Assembly: GCA_015039465.1 (NCBI GenBank)
Contig: MU130378.1
Location: forward strand, 1 to 64,000
DNA from: Phlegmacium glaucopus
Lineage: Eukaryota; Basidiomycota; Agaricomycetes; Agaricales; Cortinariaceae
DNA length: 64,000 nt
Reading direction: 5' to 3'
Each line of letters opens with the position of its first letter. Position 1 is the stretch's first letter. The notes beneath the pieces are model-generated. The model searched no databases and was not told the DNA's origin. It was given only the letters and a program-made list of their open reading frames with translations. A program made the translations under genes and the position numbers. Positions 59,701-64,000 of this stretch are shown here, piece after piece.

Positions 59701-61358
59701 GACAACGTCCACCTTACCTTTGATAACCATTGGATTAATTGAGGTAAGTGCTCAGGTTCAATGAGATTACGTCTTGCTATTTCAGCGCATGCAAGGCATG
59801 CACCGTGCCATGTGCTCTCTGCAATAGCTGGAAGGTCATATAGGCTGGCGGCCGCAAGGGAGTGAATCTCAAATAATCCCAAAATCGTTTCCAAAACCTG
59901 ACCGCCAAAGTCTTTGGGAAGGCGTTCGGTAAGCCTTGCAACACCTTTAGCTGCCGACCAGCGTACGATTGTATCCTGTTAATACGTAGTGAGATCAACC
60001 TATTGTTGGAAAAAAAAGGGCTAATACTTTGTCTTGCAGTGTTTCAAATAACTCTTCCAAAATTTGCTCTACATCATCGGGGACTTCTATGTTATTCTCT
60101 GTATCATCGAAGTGGCTTGATGAAATCTCATCAGCAACCAGAGGACGAGCTATTGTTCATTGAGTGACAATGTCCTGATGGAAATTGGAAAGATTGACCC
60201 TTTCTTCTCTTTGTATCCTGACCTGCAGGTAACAATCGCAGACCTATCCTTGAAATAAGTTTGGTATTGAATTTCCGAACGACAGTGTTGTTTGTAAGCG
60301 TTGAAGTTTGCTTTACGATACGAGTTACAGTCATGAGCTCAACAAGTTCGGCCTGAACTTGCTCTGCAGATCCCGATTTTACAACCTCACAGAGAACGCC
60401 CAGAAGGCCGATGGTCTATATAGAATGTTTATGCCACGCAGTGATTGCCAAATTTATACAATACTCACCGTGAAAACGTCGTTACCTTCTCGGAGGAACG
60501 TATGTGACCACTGAATAAATTTATGGAAACCTTCGCCTGCATCCTTCCTGGAAAAAGTGGTTAAGTCTACAAGTAGGGGAAAATGTAACATACCTACCTC
60601 ATGTACAAGCGAGACAGAAGGAGAACAGCAGCATCTCGCTCGAGGCCAGCTCTCCCAAGATACGCCTTTGCCGTGGACTCAATTGCAGCAGCAGTAGCAC
60701 CAATACTTTCAGGCTCATCAAATTGAACCAAATCGAATGGAATCATGCAGATGAGATACAACCAGAGCAATATCACATATCGCAAGGCCCATTGATGTAG
60801 TATCTGTACAAGACCATCAGGAAGTTGCATATAGTCCAAGGCGATCGATAAATCGGCAATTTCGTGGGGGAAGAACCTGACTATAGGGTTTTCAACCCAT
60901 ACTCTCTTTCAATCGAAAAAAGGGCCTTTGATGGGGGGGAGACTAACTGATCGTTTTATAACCTCGACATTTGATGTAGCTATACATGAGAAGTGCGATA
61001 CGTCCGACCCGCTTTGACGATCCTTTACTTTCAGGATGGGCAATGGATTGCTTTGCATGAGATTTTAGACATTCGACGACGGGTTCCACGAGTTGCTCGA
61101 GGTATGGATCGAGTAGATAAGATTGCTCTTGGTATTCAGTGAGCTGGGATTAGAAAATGAGGATAGAGGTACATTTCAAATCGAATTGAGGTGTACCATA
61201 GCGCTGAGAGATTGTTGGGTGAGAAATTCTTTATATTCCTCCTCTTCTCCCGGCTCTTCTTGTAAGTCCAAGCTTAGGAACGTTTCCTGGAGGTTGCGAA
61301 ACTCATTAAAACGCTCGAAAGTCGCGAAAACCTTCGCTTCTGGTATTTCTTCTGTCAT
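56781..61358 (-). CDS. Tubulin-specific chaperone D (tubulin folding cofactor D)
   Basis: A large gene with many short introns runs from ATG 61358 (MTEEIPEAKVFATFERF) to TAA 56781. Exon pieces match cofactor D in order: LTEYQEQSYLLDPYLEQLVE, GRIALLMYSYIKCRGYKTI, RFFPHEIADL, ICMIPFDLVQFDE, DTIVRWSAAKGVARLTERLP, GSNVRDAASYALWALAR, REIHIRRAASAAFQEHVGR, FLFDHILDVVLRHWDVSMRE, LGGLDDYTIDERGDVGSWVR and the C-terminal LETEWSASDMGVVKEAANN. The C-terminus needs an intron from the GTACGT after GAATG to ...TTGAAG; without it the frame stops early at 56882. It is an all-helical HEAT/ARM-repeat protein that holds beta-tubulin during heterodimer assembly with cofactors C and E (yeast Cin1, fission yeast Alp1). 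No lesions were seen. Several exon edges are by eye. Confidence 0.9.
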
Positions 61359-61708
61359 TCAAGATGACTTTGTTGAAGTAAGAGGGTGTAAGTTGTTTGG
61401 CAAATTTGATGGCGATTATGACTTAAAATCTACCACAACTCGGAATTATTTAATTTTAATCTCTTGCAAAGAAGGTCCTTTGACTAAGTCCTTGACAATA
61501 TGGACAACGACATACAACGCGGAATCAAGAGGAAGAGATACGAACCCCCACAGGAGGTGTGTCTTTCCAACCTCAAATACTTCGTCGATGGCTGACGTGG
61601 ATCTCCCAATGTAGGAGTTAAGCATCCGTATAAAAGGGAAACTTGTAGATACTTTTTGTTTATTTTTTCTTTGAAAAGTAATCATCCAGAGTCCTCTAGC
61701 ATCACGAA
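61359..61708. promoter_or_regulatory. Shared divergent promoter region
   Basis: A 350-bp gap separates the divergent starts of the cofactor D and Bud22-like genes. No TATA box was convincingly seen. Confidence 0.4.
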
Positions 61709-63114
61709 ATGAAAGAAGTTCATAAAGCCACTAAAAAAGCGAAAATATTCGAAACGCAGAAAGTAGTAAAGAAATTGAAGGACTTGGGGTGCGAGCTAAC
61801 CTATCATCGCTCCTGTTCCATTTTTAAAATGTTTCTATAGGAAAAAAGGCGATACTACTAGCCAGGCTGTTGGAGAACACGAAGCAGAATTAACCTGTCT
61901 CAAGGTCACTTAGTATTTTTAAATTGCAGCTCGCTTTCTCATAGTTTCGTTATCGAGTAGGGAACTGACCACGACTCGATAGGAAATACAGCTCTCAAAA
62001 CCAAACTTCTCAAGGACCGCACACTCCGCGAAAACGAAGAGATCATCACTGCTATGAATAAAGAACTCGAAGGATCGCTCGTCGTCCTCGCAGAGCCGGG
62101 AACGACCGTTGCTAAAATTCAAAGCCGGCTTTTAAGCTCTAAAATTCTTGGTATTCAGGTTGCCGCATCTCTGGAAGCTCTAAAGGTCCTTCTGAATCCA
62201 GCATTGAAGCAAAACGAGCCAGAAAGTAACGCTCCTGTGCCGTCGGACAAAGGTGTGGAGCGACCCTCGAAGCTCCGGAAAGAAACATCGAACGTAACTG
62301 CAAAGGTACAAACTAGGCCCGATAACACCGACCATGACGCCAACGTAAACATGGATGACGCAGGCTGGGAGTCGGGCAGCATTGACGAAGACCGAGTAGA
62401 AAACTTGACAGACGACGGATGGGAGTCTGGCGAAATCAGTCCGAAGGAAGATGAATCCTCGGAAAGCGAAGATGATGAACTGAAAGTCAAACCAAAATCG
62501 AAACTCGGCAAACCTGCCAAGTCCTCTTCCTCAATAAATGAGTCGACTTTTCTGCCCTCGCTCTCCGTGGGTTTTATTCGTGGCGGCTCAGATGATTCTG
62601 ACTGGAGTGAGACGGAAGGTAAAAGTACAGATTTGGAGCCAAAAAAAAACAGGCGTGGTCAAAGAGCCCGACGAGCGTGAGTGATCAAATGCCGTTGCTT
62701 CCCAATCTGCCATTTACCTTGGGCCCCGTCTGTCCGCGGTTCTTTAGAATATGGGAAAAGAAATTCGGGCGTAATGCGAATCACAAGAAAAAGGAGGAAG
62801 AGGTAACTGCACAAGCGCGTAAGATTAGTGGTCACACGAGCAAAATTACAGGGTCCAATGGCCCTAAATTGCCGGGTCCTTCCTCAGCTAGAGGATCAGC
62901 ACGCTATTCAAAGGATAAAAAGTTCTCACAAATTCATCAACCAGTAGATGCAGGCTGGGGAACCCGTACTGTTGGCGTTTCAACTCCATCTATAGTTACG
63001 CCTGCGGGCATGGATCGTCCATTGCATCCATCTTGGGAAGCAAAGAGGAGATTGAAAGAGAAACAGAGTGTAGGGATCGTTCCAAGTCAGGGGAAAAAAA
63101 TCAAATTTTCATAG
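61709..63114 (+). CDS. Bud22/SRFBP1-like ribosome biogenesis protein
   Basis: Exon 1 (61709-61788) starts MKEVHKATKKAKIFETQKVV. Later exons give KKGDTTSQAVGEHEAELTC, DHDSIGNTALKTKLLKDRT, and a long acidic middle (DDGWESGEISPKEDESSESE). The last intron (GTGAGT at about 62680 to TTTAG at 62750) joins KNRRGQRARRA to IWEKKFGRNANHKKKEEE. The C-terminus HPSWEAKRRLKEKQS and PSQGKKIKFS is the conserved Bud22 signature. The frame without splicing would stop just after the Arg-rich motif, which supports the intron. In yeast Bud22 acts in 18S rRNA and 40S subunit maturation in the nucleolus. An additional short 5' exon cannot be excluded. Confidence 0.88.
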
Positions 63115-63329
63115 TCATGTGGTCTTGTATTCGTATTGGACTCTAGGTATCCATGGATAAGAACATAATTTTTTAAGTCAGGGTAGGTCAAAACAAGTAA
63201 GGACCTATTGAAAGCAGAATGAAAAAACTCAAAGTTACGTGAAACGATCAATGAAATGAGGGAAAAAGAAATGCATAGATGAGTTTAGAGGTCGGAATAG
63301 GAATAGATCCGTTATTGTTCAACAAAGAA

Positions 63330-64000
63330 CTAAGTTCTTGAGCTGCACACATGACGCTTACCCTCGACCAACCGGCAGGATCTCGAGCACCAGAATTCTC
63401 CACATTTGCCACAGCGAGGGAAATCGCTACCAGCCTTCCCACAAGTGGAACAATACACCTTTTTGGTGCACAATTTCGACTTTTTTTCAAGTCGTGCAAG
63501 AATTGGATGAAGATCGGAGTGTACATTGTGGGATATCATCGAAGACGATGGAGAAGTCGGGGAGGGCGTCCGAGTAATATAGGGTATCTCTGGAGATGAG
63601 GTTTTACTATTCTCCCGATAGGATGATGCTGGAGTGCGTATACCATATGAGGATGTCCGTCGCCGTTTAGGAGAAGATTGGTTGGTGTAAGAAGGAGCGA
63701 CGGAGATGAATTCGCGTAAACATGTCGTTGCGGAGCGTAAGGGGATAAAGGATCCCCAGGCTTCGTGTTTTTCAGGTTTCTGACTGACGATAACGGTGGC
63801 TTCTCCTTTTGTTATCTCAAAGACTGAATGCACAGAGGTGCCAGAGGAGATGGATAGTAAAGATAACGCGCGGGTACGTGAGCGTGAAATTGGACAAAAA
63901 GGCACAGTAAACGTTGTCTAAGGTAAAGGGGCAGGAAGTGCGATGATAAGGTCAACAAAACATTCGGTATCGACATAACAAAAAAAAAGGCGTACCTCTG
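63330..64000 (-). CDS. MYND/HIT-like zinc-finger protein, 5' end outside window
   Basis: The last exon spans 63917-63330 and ends with a cysteine/histidine cluster: YCSTCGKAGSDFPRCGKCGE, then FWCSRSCRLVEGKRHVC, just before the stop. The spacing fits a MYND- or HIT-type treble-clef finger, a protein-interaction module. The preceding part is Ser/Pro-rich and low complexity. A GTACGC donor at 63995 and CTTAG acceptor at 63918 define a 78-bp intron, leaving only five bases of an upstream exon at the window edge, so the gene continues rightwards. The function is not known. Confidence 0.75.

Overview
The window is nuclear DNA of a filamentous basidiomycete, most likely an Agaricomycete mushroom. 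The evidence is many short spliceosomal introns (about 50-80 nt), host proteins of basidiomycete type, and a repeat load dominated by Plavaka DNA transposons, chromodomain Gypsy elements, Copia elements and a Tad-like LINE. No bacterial-type operons, rRNA genes, convincing tRNA genes or CRISPR arrays were seen.

Positions 1-38.9 kb are a nested transposon graveyard. Plavaka element 1 (about 297-13,826) carries a transposase gene on the minus strand and a second, divergent multi-exon gene on the plus strand. Its first transposase exon is split by a nearly intact chromodomain Gypsy (4,123-10,998; identical-length 382-bp LTRs; TSD GTTTT). A second Plavaka copy (about 14.1-23.6 kb, opposite orientation) has the same divergent two-gene layout. 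It is broken by at least five LTR-type insertions, several of which can be excised by eye to restore the transposase reading frame. A second Gypsy (23,806-25,872) abuts a repeat that abuts a Copia element (27,230-38,193, minus strand). That Copia element is split by a full-length LINE (30,121-36,834) with poly(A) and a 12-bp TSD.

Positions 38.9-41.8 kb hold a 136-bp inverted duplication and otherwise no gene I can support.

Positions 41.8-64 kb are a compact host gene block: an RGS/Rax1-like membrane protein (+), a cytosine-deaminase-type amidohydrolase (-), a Tcp11/Sok1 family protein (-), V-ATPase subunit B (-), tubulin folding cofactor D (-), a Bud22-like ribosome-biogenesis protein (+), and the 3' part of a MYND/HIT-like zinc-finger gene (-) that runs off the right edge. 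These look single-copy and intact. Exon joins in the first three were checked by reading-frame arithmetic.

The most interesting signals are: (1) a Tf1/sushi-type self-priming signature in the first Gypsy (11-nt primer-binding site perfectly complementary to the predicted mRNA 5' end); (2) a canonical -1 frameshift heptamer at its gag/pol join and an unexplained third ORF after pol; (3) a divergent companion gene in both Plavaka copies; (4) a window-wide bias of in-frame stops to TGA where Arg (CGA) fits, together with LTR differences found only at CpG sites, pointing to CpG-directed C-to-T decay of repeats.
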